This document shows positions 17,216-25,045 of a stretch of 43,824 bases of DNA, in pieces. The position numbers were made by a program, and so were the translations under genes. Origin of the DNA: Dysgonamonadaceae bacterium (GTDB lineage: Bacteria > Bacteroidota > Bacteroidia > Bacteroidales > Dysgonomonadaceae). A model generated the notes under the pieces. It was not told where the DNA came from. It was given only the letters and a program-made list of their open reading frames with translations, and made no database searches. Position 1 is the stretch's first letter; each line of letters starts with the position of its first letter. Location: the NCBI GenBank assembly GCA_029975415.1, contig JARKPE010000046.1, forward strand, positions 1 through 43,824, given 5' to 3'.

Positions 17216-19171
17216 TCATACCGATTTCATCGAAAGTTGAATTCTTTTTCGCTGAAGATCTATCGAAAGAACTCTGACTTTAACGTGCTGATGAAGCGAA
17301 ACTACATCGGTAGGATTCGATACGAAACGGTCTGCCAATTCCGAAATATGCACCAACCCGTTTTCTTTGATCCCGAAATCGACAAAACATCCAAAATTGG
17401 TAATATTGGTGATAATTCCGGGCAAAACCATCCCTTCGCGTACATCGTCAATGGTACGTATATTGGGATCGAATTCGAGTACTTGCGCTGTCTGACGTGG
17501 ATCGCGACCCGGTTTTTCGAGTTCGTGCAGAATATCGGTCAGTGTTTCTTCACCCACTGTTTCAGATTGATATTGGCGCAGATCGATCGATTCGATTTTC
17601 GATTTGTTTCCGATCAATTCCTTTACGGAACATTGCAGATCGGCTGCCATTTTTTCGACAATGACATAGCTCTCGGGATGAACCGCCGAGTTGTCGAGCG
17701 GATTCTTGGCGTTTGATATGCGGAGAAATCCCGCACACTGTTCGAAAGCCTTTTCTCCCAAACGGGGAACTTTTTTCAATTCGCTGCGCGAAGCGAAAGG
17801 CCCGTTTTCGGATCGATAGTCGATAATGTTTTTTGCAAGGGTTTCGCCCAATCCCGAAACGTAAGTGAGTAGATGCTTGCTTGCCGTATTGAGATCGACA
17901 CCCACCAAATTGACGCAACTTTCGACCGTACGATCCAGTGCCCGTTTAAGTTTTGTTTGATCTACATCATGTTGATATTGTCCAACGCCAATTGATTTCG
18001 GATCGATTTTTACCAATTCGGCAAGCGGATCGGCCAATCGTCGTCCGATTGAAATGGCTCCGCGAACCGTAACATCGTAGTCGGGAAATTCTTCACGAGC
18101 CGTTTTGGAAGCCGAATAAATGGATGCACCGTTTTCGCTTACTACAAAAACTTTCACCGGCCTGTCGTATTGCAAATTGGCGATAAAGCGCTCTGTTTCG
18201 CGACTTGCAGTGCCGTTCCCGATTGCAATGGCCTCGATTTTGTAAGTCGAGACCAGTTTAGTGATTTTGGCAGCCGATTTCGAAAATTCATTCTGCGGTG
18301 GATGTGGATATATGGTCTCATTATGGAGCAGATCGCCCTGCTCGCCCAGGCAAACTACTTTGCAGCCTGTGCGGTATCCGGGATCGATAGCCAAGATTCG
18401 TTTTTGTCCCAATGGTGCTGCCAAAAGTAATTGACGAAGGTTGTCGGCGAAAACTGAAATTGCTTCATCATCGGCTTTTTCTTTTGCAAGATTGGCGAAC
18501 TCGGTTTCGATAGAAGGTTTCAGCAATCGTTTGTAGCCGTCGATGACCGCTTTTTTTACGTATTCGGCCGCTTCGGAATGGTTGCGTACAAAGCGAGCAG
18601 AAAGTTTCTCGATGCATTTGTCGTCGTCGGGCGAAATGGAAACACGCAAAAAACCTTCGGCTTCGCCACGGCGAATGGCTAAAAGTCGATGCGAAGGACA
18701 GCGCGAAAGAATTGCCGAAAAATCGAAATAGTCCGAATACTTTTCACCTTCCGTTTCTTTTCCTTTGACGACTTTAGAGGTGATAACGGCTTCGCGCGCA
18801 AAGATATTTCTTACGGTTTGTCGTGCTTTTTCGTCTTCGTTCACCCATTCGGCTATGATATCGCAGGCTCCCTTCAATGCCTCGTCGGTGTCAGCAACTT
18901 CAGCGTTTATAAAGTTTGCAGCTTTTTGTTCAACCCCCGCTGTCGGTTGTGACATCAACCATTTGGCCAATCCCTCCAATCCTTTTCGTCGGGCAATTTC
19001 GGCGCGCGTTTGTCGTTTTGGTTTGTAGGGCAGATAAATATCTTCAAGTTCGATTGCCTCCATACAATCATCGATTTTCTGCTTCAATTCGTCAGTCAGT
19101 TTTCCCTGCTCGTCAATGGATTTCAGAATGAAAGATTTTCGCTTTTCGAGTTCGATCATTTTATCGTACAT
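17216..19171 (-). CDS. tex: Transcription accessory protein Tex, 5' end cut off by a nonsense codon
   Basis: The continuous frame gives 651 residues from an internal ATG (19169-19171). The regions seen are the Tex N-terminal helical part, the YqgF-like RNase-H fold (RILAIDPGYRTGCKVVCLG), the helix-hairpin-helix repeat (LLTYVSGLGETLAKNIIDYR) and a C-terminal S1 RNA-binding domain (GMVLPGIITNITNFGCFVDFG). Tex binds nucleic acid and affects transcription and stress tolerance. The same frame upstream to the ATG at 19337-19339 encodes the expected first 56 residues (SDTLQIRLSSI and PFISRYRKEATGGL), but codon 20 is TAA. Intact length would be 707, normal for Tex. This is a nonsense mutation, a sequence error, or a protein re-initiating internally. 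Confidence 0.9.
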   Translation of the reverse strand: MYDKMIELEKRKSFILKSIDEQGKLTDELKQKIDDCMEAIELEDIYLPYKPKRQTRAEIARRKGLEGLAKWLMSQPTAGVEQKAANFINAEVADTDEALKGACDIIAEWVNEDEKARQTVRNIFAREAVITSKVVKGKETEGEKYSDYFDFSAILSRCPSHRLLAIRRGEAEGFLRVSISPDDDKCIEKLSARFVRNHSEAAEYVKKAVIDGYKRLLKPSIETEFANLAKEKADDEAISVFADNLRQLLLAAPLGQKRILAIDPGYRTGCKVVCLGEQGDLLHNETIYPHPPQNEFSKSAAKITKLVSTYKIEAIAIGNGTASRETERFIANLQYDRPVKVFVVSENGASIYSASKTAREEFPDYDVTVRGAISIGRRLADPLAELVKIDPKSIGVGQYQHDVDQTKLKRALDRTVESCVNLVGVDLNTASKHLLTYVSGLGETLAKNIIDYRSENGPFASRSELKKVPRLGEKAFEQCAGFLRISNAKNPLDNSAVHPESYVIVEKMAADLQCSVKELIGNKSKIESIDLRQYQSETVGEETLTDILHELEKPGRDPRQTAQVLEFDPNIRTIDDVREGMVLPGIITNITNFGCFVDFGIKENGLVHISELADRFVSNPTDVVSLHQHVKVRVLSIDLQRKRIQLSMKSV

Positions 19172-19339
19172 CTCGCTGATCCGTGCAATTTGTACTTCAT
19201 TGAGTCCCCCCGTCGCTTCTTTGCGATAACGGCTGATGAAAGGAATGGTTGCACCGCCGTCCAGTAACTTGATCGTGTTTTAGATGCTTGAAAGCCGAAT
19301 TTGCAATGTGTCGGAAATGTAGGTATGAATGGATGACAT
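19172..19339 (-). pseudogene. tex: Detached 5' part of tex with in-frame TAA at 19280-19282
   Basis: The ATG at 19337-19339 opens MSSIHTYISDTLQIRLSSI, then TAA, then NTIKLLDGGATIPFISRYRK and on into the Tex frame with no shift. Tex homologues normally have a sense codon (for example Lys AAA, one base from TAA) here. Everything else about the segment is conserved, so the lesion looks recent. Confidence 0.75.
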
Positions 19340-19397
19340 GGTCGTAAGCATATGTGACTGCAAATTTACTTGATAATTTTCAATCGACACACAGGTT

Positions 19398-19429
19398 TGA
19401 GGATTTAGTGATGTGAGGATTTAGTGATG
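19398..19429. repeat. Tandem 16-bp direct repeat
   Basis: TGAGGATTTAGTGATG occurs twice back to back (19398-19413 and 19414-19429), exactly. It lies in the 344-base spacer between divergent tex and radA. Confidence 0.8.
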
Positions 19430-19524
19430 CACCGATGTGAGAAATTGACTCGTGATGAAAATTGTTTACAAAAATGTTCACGCAGATAATCGGCATAAAT
19501 CAGCAAAAATCTGCACGAGAGAAA

Positions 19525-19538
19525 ATGCCGGCCGGCAT
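19525..19538. repeat. 14-bp perfect palindrome
   Basis: ATGCCGGCCGGCAT, with GAA and TTC further paired outside one mismatch. It follows an AATCAGCAAAAATCTGC-type stretch (19498-19514). It may be a protein-binding site or part of an interspersed repeat. Confidence 0.5.
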
Positions 19539-19634
19539 CTTCTGTAAAATGCTGTAAACTGATGCTGATAAATAATAATCCATCGTCAATTATGAGAAAC
19601 GCACAAAATTGTTTTTGATGAGATCGATAATAAT

Positions 19635-19642
19635 TATCTTTG
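19635..19642 (+). promoter_or_regulatory. Putative -7 box (TATCTTTG) for radA
   Basis: TATCTTTG lies 41 bases before the radA ATG. TTTG at 19614-19617 gives a 17-base spacer, slightly short of consensus. Confidence 0.5.
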
Positions 19643-19683
19643 TAAAAAATGATGCGATTTTTTTGAAACGCACTTGAATTTAG

Positions 19684-21051
19684 ATGGCAAAACTCAAATC
19701 GGTTTATTTTTGCAATAATTGTGGTTATGAATCGCCAAAATGGATGGGCAAATGTCCTTCGTGCAGCGAGTGGGGAACTTTTGTCGAAGAATTGGTTAGG
19801 AAGGATGCTGCAAATCCCGCCGAAGACACGCGTTCCTTTATTGGCGTAAAAAGTGAGCCCGTTCCACTTGTTGCGGTAAAGGCCGAAGAAGAGCCCCGCA
19901 TCGATTTGCGTGACGGCGAATTGAATCGTGTGCTGGGAGGTGGACTTGTTCCGGCATCGGTAACGCTTATCGGCGGAGAACCGGGAATCGGAAAATCGAC
20001 GCTTGTTTTGCAAACAATGCTAAAGTTGAATGACTTTCACACACTGTATGTTTCCGGGGAAGAAAGTGCGAGGCAGTTGAAGTTGCGTGCCGACAGGATT
20101 GGCATTCGCAACGAAAGTTGTCTGATTTTGTGCGAAACCAACCTCGACGAAATATTTAAGCATATCAAAAACACGTCACCTCAACTTGTAATCATCGATT
20201 CCATCCAAACCATCTACGACGATGCGCTCGAATCGTCGCCCGGAAGCATTTCGCAAGTGCGGGAGTGCGCTGCCTCCATTCTGAAGTTTGCCAAGCAATC
20301 GGGAATTCCGGTGATCCTCATCGGACACATTACGAAAGAAGGCAGCATAGCCGGCCCGAAAATTTTGGAACATATTGTTGATACCGTTTTGCAGTTCGAA
20401 GGCGATCAGCATTACATGTATCGCATTTTGCGAAGCATCAAAAACCGTTTTGGCAGTACGGCCGAACTCGGGATATACGAAATGCATCAATCGGGTTTAC
20501 GTGAAGTGAGCAACCCGTCGGAGCTTTTGCTTACACAAAATCACGAAGGATTGAGCGGCGTAGCCATTGCTGCCGCAATCGAGGGAATTCGTCCGTTTCT
20601 CATCGAAACACAGTCGCTGGTCAGTACAGCGGCTTATGGAACTCCTCAACGATCGGCGACCGGATTCGATATCAGACGGATGAACATGCTGCTGGCCGTT
20701 CTCGAGAAACGCGCGGGCTTTAAGTTGGCTCAAAAAGACGTATTCTTGAATATAGCCGGAGGCTTGAGGGTGAACGATCCCGGATTGGATTTGGCTGTGA
20801 TCAGTGCAGTACTCTCGTCGAGTCTCGATATTTCGGTGGAGCGCGATACCTGTTTGTGTGGGGAGGTCGGGCTTTCAGGCGAAATCAGGCCGGTGAACCG
20901 CATTGAGCAGCGCATTTTGGAAGCCGAAAAATTGGGCTTTGCACGCATCCTCATTCCCTCGAACAATCTGAAAGGTTTTTCGTCAAAAGTTCACATCGAA
21001 ATACAGCCGGTGAAAAAAGTATCGGATGCTTTTCGTCTCCTGTTTTCGTAA
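19684..21051 (+). CDS. radA: DNA repair protein RadA
   Basis: 455 residues. A four-cysteine zinc finger (Cys10, 13, 24, 27) leads into a RecA-like core with Walker A GEPGIGKST (98-106), the RadA-specific KNRFG motif (in SIKNRFGSTAELGIYEM, about residue 255) and a C-terminal Lon-protease-like domain ending in HIEIQPVKKVSDAFRLLF. RadA (Sms) is a DnaB-type helicase that drives branch migration in recombinational repair and transformation. It diverges from tex and is followed by tRNA-Cys, which has its own promoter. Confidence 0.97.
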   Translation: MAKLKSVYFCNNCGYESPKWMGKCPSCSEWGTFVEELVRKDAANPAEDTRSFIGVKSEPVPLVAVKAEEEPRIDLRDGELNRVLGGGLVPASVTLIGGEPGIGKSTLVLQTMLKLNDFHTLYVSGEESARQLKLRADRIGIRNESCLILCETNLDEIFKHIKNTSPQLVIIDSIQTIYDDALESSPGSISQVRECAASILKFAKQSGIPVILIGHITKEGSIAGPKILEHIVDTVLQFEGDQHYMYRILRSIKNRFGSTAELGIYEMHQSGLREVSNPSELLLTQNHEGLSGVAIAAAIEGIRPFLIETQSLVSTAAYGTPQRSATGFDIRRMNMLLAVLEKRAGFKLAQKDVFLNIAGGLRVNDPGLDLAVISAVLSSSLDISVERDTCLCGEVGLSGEIRPVNRIEQRILEAEKLGFARILIPSNNLKGFSSKVHIEIQPVKKVSDAFRLLFS

Positions 21052-21067
21052 ATAAGGGCATCCTCTT

Positions 21068-21097
21068 TTTGATACTCAAAAAAATGTATTATCTTTG
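21068..21097 (+). promoter_or_regulatory. tRNA-Cys promoter
   Basis: TTTG (21068-21071), 18 bases, TATCTTTG (21090-21097). Transcription would start about 14 bases before the mature tRNA. Confidence 0.65.
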
Positions 21098-21117
21098 CAA
21101 CCGCTTTATGCGAGAAC

Positions 21118-21188
21118 GGTACCTTGACCGAGTGGCTAGGTAACGGTCTGCAAAACCGCTTACGGCGGTTCGAATCCGCCAGGTACCT
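21118..21188 (+). tRNA. tRNA-Cys(GCA)
   Basis: 71 bases. The acceptor GGTACCT pairs with AGGTACC. The D arm is ACC/GGT, the anticodon loop is CTGCAAA with GCA, and the T arm is GGCGG-TTCGAAT-CCGCC. The discriminator base is T73, an identity element of tRNA-Cys. The anticodon stem has one A-C mismatch at its base. CCA is not encoded. Confidence 0.93.
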
Positions 21189-21191
21189 CAC

Positions 21192-21235
21192 AGAAAAGAG
21201 GCTGTTTCTACTTCAGGACAGTCTCTTTTCTTTTT
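21192..21235 (+). terminator. Terminator after tRNA-Cys
   Basis: AGAAAAGAGGCTGT (21192-21205) pairs with ACAGTCTCTTTTCT (21218-21231) over 14 bp with one G-U, followed by TTTT. It begins 4 bases after the tRNA. Confidence 0.85.
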
Positions 21236-21363
21236 CTGATATTGCGAACCTTTGCACGATTAAACCAATCGAAAACACGTCCCGATATATTTTGATTTTG
21301 TTCCAATTAATTTTGGTTCTTTCAGATACTATGATAAAAAGCAAAGTTAAATCAGTAAATCAT

Positions 21364-22623
21364 TTAGCTTCTTTTCAGCGGCATCGTCATGCAGCGAGGT
21401 CCCCCTCCACCACGGGGAAGTTCAGAACCTTCGAGCGTGACAACACATTTGCTTTCAGCGTCGATATCGCATTTGTCATTGATGATATCCCATGCCGAAA
21501 CGATTTCGTAGCCATTCTTGTTCAATTCTTCAAGTGTGTGAATATTGCGAGCGTAGGAAATAACTTTACCGGGTGCTAATGCCAAAAAGTTGGCACCACT
21601 ATGCCATTGTTCGCGTTCCTGATCCCAATCGTCGGATTTACCGCCGCATATTATCGGTTCGATTTCCATTCCCAGTTTTCGCAAAGCGGCCGGAATATTG
21701 GCAACAGACGATATCTTGGCTACCTTTCCGTTATCGATTTGAATGTGGACGGTGCGATAGGGTGTGTTCCCCAAAATGAGAGGACGATACACCATTGCAG
21801 TATTGACGTCGAGCATGGTGAAAACCATGTCGAGATGTATGAACGATTCGGGACTGTCGGGCAGTTGTTGAACTATGATGTGTTTTTTCGCAGGATCATT
21901 TTTACACAACTGCTGAATCAGCAGGTCAATAGCTTCTGGACTTGTGCGAACGCCGCTTCCCGCCAACAAAATATCATCGCGAAGAACAAGAATATCGCCT
22001 CCTTCGATTTTCACCGCAGGATTGTTTTGCGAGACATCGTACATATTGATTTGGTTTCCTTCGAAAAACAAATCACTTGCAAAAATGGCATCCATAATGA
22101 GCGATTCGCGTACGCGAACAGCATTAGCCATTTTGCAAACAAGCGCATTATTGCCGATCACTGCAGCCGGATCGCGGGTGAAATAAAAATTATAAAGCGG
22201 TTTAAGTGCATAATATTCGTCTTTCAGAAAGTCGGTCAAGCTTTTGATTTGTAGCGGAAGGCCTTCAATCAATACTTTGGCTGTTTGTTGAGGAGTCATG
22301 TCGAGCAGTAAGTCCAAATATTCTTCGGCCTGTTCGGCAGCACATACTTTTTGAAGCAACGACAGTTTCATCTCGTGGTTTTCGAGCACTTTCTCCAACA
22401 GCTGGGCAACTTCAACAACGATAGACGTTTTTTGCAGCACACCCTGCAGTTGCGCATATTCCCTTTGTGCAATCGAAAGGTTGAGAATATCACTATACAA
22501 GGCACGCTCGGCATATTTGGGTGTCATGTTTTCGACTTCGGGACCGGGATAATGAATGAGCACAGCGTCCAATTTGCCTACTTCGGATTGGATATTCAGT
22601 GTGATTTTTTTCTTTTCTTTCAT
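21364..22623 (-). CDS. arcA: Arginine deiminase
   Basis: 419 residues. The guanidino-group modifying fold carries FTRDP (148-152), EGGD (207-210), FIHLDMVFTML with His263, and the catalytic Cys411 in GGGGPRCMTMPL. It hydrolyses arginine to citrulline and ammonia. No arcB, arcC or arginine/ornithine antiporter gene is nearby, so it is not in a classical arc operon; it may serve arginine use or acid resistance. A TAAGTTTG box lies upstream. Confidence 0.93.
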   Translation of the reverse strand: MKEKKKITLNIQSEVGKLDAVLIHYPGPEVENMTPKYAERALYSDILNLSIAQREYAQLQGVLQKTSIVVEVAQLLEKVLENHEMKLSLLQKVCAAEQAEEYLDLLLDMTPQQTAKVLIEGLPLQIKSLTDFLKDEYYALKPLYNFYFTRDPAAVIGNNALVCKMANAVRVRESLIMDAIFASDLFFEGNQINMYDVSQNNPAVKIEGGDILVLRDDILLAGSGVRTSPEAIDLLIQQLCKNDPAKKHIIVQQLPDSPESFIHLDMVFTMLDVNTAMVYRPLILGNTPYRTVHIQIDNGKVAKISSVANIPAALRKLGMEIEPIICGGKSDDWDQEREQWHSGANFLALAPGKVISYARNIHTLEELNKNGYEIVSAWDIINDKCDIDAESKCVVTLEGSELPRGGGGPRCMTMPLKRS

Positions 22624-22649
22624 CGATTATAAAATATTAGATTTGCCGG

Positions 22650-22657
22650 CAAACTTA
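22650..22657 (-). promoter_or_regulatory. Putative -7 box (TAAGTTTG) for arginine deiminase
   Basis: CAAACTTA on plus, 26 bases before the start codon on the minus strand. No good -33 box. Confidence 0.4.
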
Positions 22658-22835
22658 CATAAAAAAAACGATTTTTATGCGCCGCCCAACAAAAATCAAG
22701 GCAAGGGTGTTCTATAAGTGATGTGAATCAGTAGTTGAAACCGGCCACAAATTTTTTAGTCAAAGTATTTAAAATAAATACAATCGAAATTTAGCACACT
22801 TCAAAAGATTTGATGCAAAATAGAATATTCCCCAA

Positions 22836-23465
22836 TCACATCGAGGGTTTTTCGGCAATCAAAATAAACTGCTCGTAATCGGATAATTTGCCGGGAATTT
22901 TTTCCTGCCGCAACACGTTGTAGGTCTCAACGTGTAATACTCGAAATCCTGCTTTCTCGAATTGTGCGGAGAGATCGTCGGTATCGAATCCTTTGTGAGG
23001 AATGGGGTCGAAGCGATGAAACGAGCCGTCTTCGCTGCGAATGTCGCCGATAGCGATTTTTGCACCGTGCGTGGTGATGCTAAACAGATGTTCGAGCGTT
23101 TTAGGAATATCTTCGATGTGATGAAAGGCCATGTTCGAAAACACGAAATCGATATCCGATGAACGATATTCGTCTATTTCGCCATGCAAAATTTCCACGG
23201 GAGCATTGTCGTCGATTTTCGAGCGCAACACCTTCAACATTTCCTCAGAAGTATCTTCGAACACGATACTGCGCACGCGCAGGAGCAGTTGCAATCCCAC
23301 CAATCCCGTGCCGGCGCCTATTTCCAACGCTTTCCAGCCGGGTTGCGGTTCGATATGCTTTAACAGGGCTTGCACGAAATTGTCGGCCATTTCTATTTTT
23401 CCGGGCTTATCCCACTGGGCAGCCCGATCGGCAAAGTAGTCGGTCATCTTCGATTTTTTTGACAA
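22836..23465 (-). CDS. Class I SAM-dependent methyltransferase
   Basis: 209 residues. The Rossmann-like fold has motif I ALEIGAGTGLVGLQL (about 46-60), an acidic motif II region (VFEDTSEEML) and the motif IV region FVFSNMAFHHIEDI (about 110-123). This is the methyltransferase-11 type, which methylates small molecules; the substrate is unknown. Translation could also start at Met7 (MTDYFADRAAQWDKP), which is closer to homologues in style. It stands alone. Confidence 0.88.
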   Translation of the reverse strand: MSKKSKMTDYFADRAAQWDKPGKIEMADNFVQALLKHIEPQPGWKALEIGAGTGLVGLQLLLRVRSIVFEDTSEEMLKVLRSKIDDNAPVEILHGEIDEYRSSDIDFVFSNMAFHHIEDIPKTLEHLFSITTHGAKIAIGDIRSEDGSFHRFDPIPHKGFDTDDLSAQFEKAGFRVLHVETYNVLRQEKIPGKLSDYEQFILIAEKPSM

Positions 23466-23631
23466 CTAAACGGCATTTAGCCGTAATTTGTTCATTTTGG
23501 TAAAAGTCGGTCAAATGCGAGTTGCGCCTGCTTTCCATTTGCAATACTGACAGTGCGTTTGGTTGTAAATGATTTGCAATGTCGGCATTCACTTTTCTTT
23601 TTTCGTGGACGAATTTTGTGTGAGAGGAACA

Positions 23632-23675
23632 TTGGAGTTGAGTGGGAGGAGAGTTGGAGTTGGGTTGGAGTTGGG
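23632..23675 (+). repeat. Short tandem repeat, TTGGAGTTGGG unit
   Basis: Two exact tandem 11-base units (23654-23664, 23665-23675) and one imperfect copy at 23632-23642. The 400 bases from 23466 to 23867 otherwise hold no gene I can support. Confidence 0.6.
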
Positions 23676-23867
23676 TCGGAGCTATGCAAAAGTTAGGTTC
23701 TCCGATTTTTTATAGAATGTTGATTTTCATTAGTTATTTAACTGAATACGTGAATTTTTGGTCAAGAGATGACGAATTATTCGATTCTTCAGTTAATAAT
23801 TTTGTGAAGGAACGAAAATCGGAATTAGCTATTGGGAAATATTCATCGATGCAAATCGGGAGAAAAA

Positions 23868-23919
23868 CAGAACGTAGGCAAAAGAGAGAAAAATATTTGT
23901 TATTTTTGCCTACGTTCTG
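23868..23919. repeat. 16-bp perfect inverted repeat
   Basis: CAGAACGTAGGCAAAA (23868-23883) and its exact complement TTTTGCCTACGTTCTG (23904-23919), with a 20-base AT-rich loop. It overlaps the beginning of the restriction-gene remnant, and a TATTTTTG box (23901-23908) overlaps the right arm. No T-run follows directly, so it is not a typical terminator. Confidence 0.85.
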
Positions 23920-24123
23920 AAGTTTAAAGATGGTGAGCAAAAGCTGCATTTTATTGTAGAAACCAAAAATGTAGGTAGCAAGGAGGAATTGCGACAGGAA
24001 GAAAAGATAAAAATCAAGCACGCCGAAAAGTTTTTCAACGGAAAATTGAATATCGAATTTAGGACACAATTCGGTGGAAAACAGATGAAAGATCTGATTA
24101 GTGAAATTCTGGGTCAGCATTAA
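23905..24123 (+). pseudogene. 3' end of a type III restriction enzyme (Res) gene
   Basis: The frame ending at TAA 24121-24123 reads VLKFKDGEQKLHFIVETKN, then ELRQEEKIKIKHAEKFF and QMKDLISEIL. This is the nuclease-end pattern of type III restriction subunits, where xVxETK carries the D/ExK catalytic motif. Only about 70 residues of roughly 900-1000 remain; there is no helicase part and no Mod gene. The similarity begins inside the right arm of the 16-bp inverted repeat. A remnant left after deletion of a restriction-modification system. Confidence 0.65.
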
Positions 24124-24258
24124 ATCAACAATTTTTTTAGTTTCGTGAAAAGCATTTTTGTACTCTTTTCAGCTATATTCTTTCACAAACAAACCTACTT
24201 GATTGATTGTTATATGGGGGACTGAAGATATTTCAAACAAATCAAAAAAATTGGAGAT

Positions 24259-25005
24259 ATGAAACGAAATGTTCAATTATCAGTAATGTTGATGATGACT
24301 TTGATGCTATTTCCCTCATTGAATGCGAAAAATGAGGCTTATGTAAGCGATACTTTCAAAACAAAACACAATCGCGAAGTAAAAATTACGTTTATTAAAC
24401 ACGGTAGCCTGCAAATTGCTTATGACAATTTCTTGATTCAGGTTGATCCGGTATCCATGTTTGCCGATTATTCGACTTTTCCCAAAGCCGATGTTATTCT
24501 GATTACGCACGAGCATGAGGATCATCTCGATCCGAAAGCGATCGATGTATTGACCAAAGAAAACACGCTATTGGTAATGAACGAATCGAGTGCTAAAAAA
24601 TCGGGCAATACAAAAGCCAAAATAATGAAAAATGGCGATAAAATGGAGTTGCCGAATCAAATAATCCTCGAAGCCGTACCGGCATACAATACTACACCGG
24701 GACGCGAGCAATTCCACCCTCGTTCGCGCGACAACGGATATATCCTCACCATCGACGGATTGAGGATTTATATCGCCGGCGATACCGAAGATATTCCGGA
24801 AATGAGAAACCTGAAAAATATTGATATTGCCTTTTTGCCCGTCAATCAACCTTACACAATGACGGTTACGCAAGCGGTGAATGCGGCTAAAATGTTTTCG
24901 CCTAAAGTGTTGTATCCTTACCACTTTGGAAATACGGACGTAACACCATTAGAAAAACTTTTGAAAGACAGTGGCATAGAAGTGCGATTGCGAGAAATGC
25001 AATAA
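24259..25005 (+). CDS. Secreted metallo-beta-lactamase-fold hydrolase (UlaG-like)
   Basis: 248 residues with a signal peptide (about 1-23). The metal motif is HEHEDH (84-89), the usual HxHxDH with Glu at the x positions. The third metal ligand region is IAGDTEDIPEM, and the C-terminal HFG (YPYHFGNTD) supplies the last histidine. The fold matches UPF0173/UlaG-like MBL hydrolases. The substrate is unknown; export to the periplasm is inferred from the N-terminus. It converges with glmS (40-base gap). Confidence 0.88.
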   Translation: MKRNVQLSVMLMMTLMLFPSLNAKNEAYVSDTFKTKHNREVKITFIKHGSLQIAYDNFLIQVDPVSMFADYSTFPKADVILITHEHEDHLDPKAIDVLTKENTLLVMNESSAKKSGNTKAKIMKNGDKMELPNQIILEAVPAYNTTPGREQFHPRSRDNGYILTIDGLRIYIAGDTEDIPEMRNLKNIDIAFLPVNQPYTMTVTQAVNAAKMFSPKVLYPYHFGNTDVTPLEKLLKDSGIEVRLREMQ

Positions 25006-25045
25006 GAATTACTCTTGCGGGGGTGAGAAACAATCATCTACACCC

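Noticed and set aside
19405-20013. 202-codon minus-strand open frame over the radA start
   Set aside because: It covers the radA zinc finger and P-loop coding region in antisense and the repeat-bearing spacer; composition is not protein-like.
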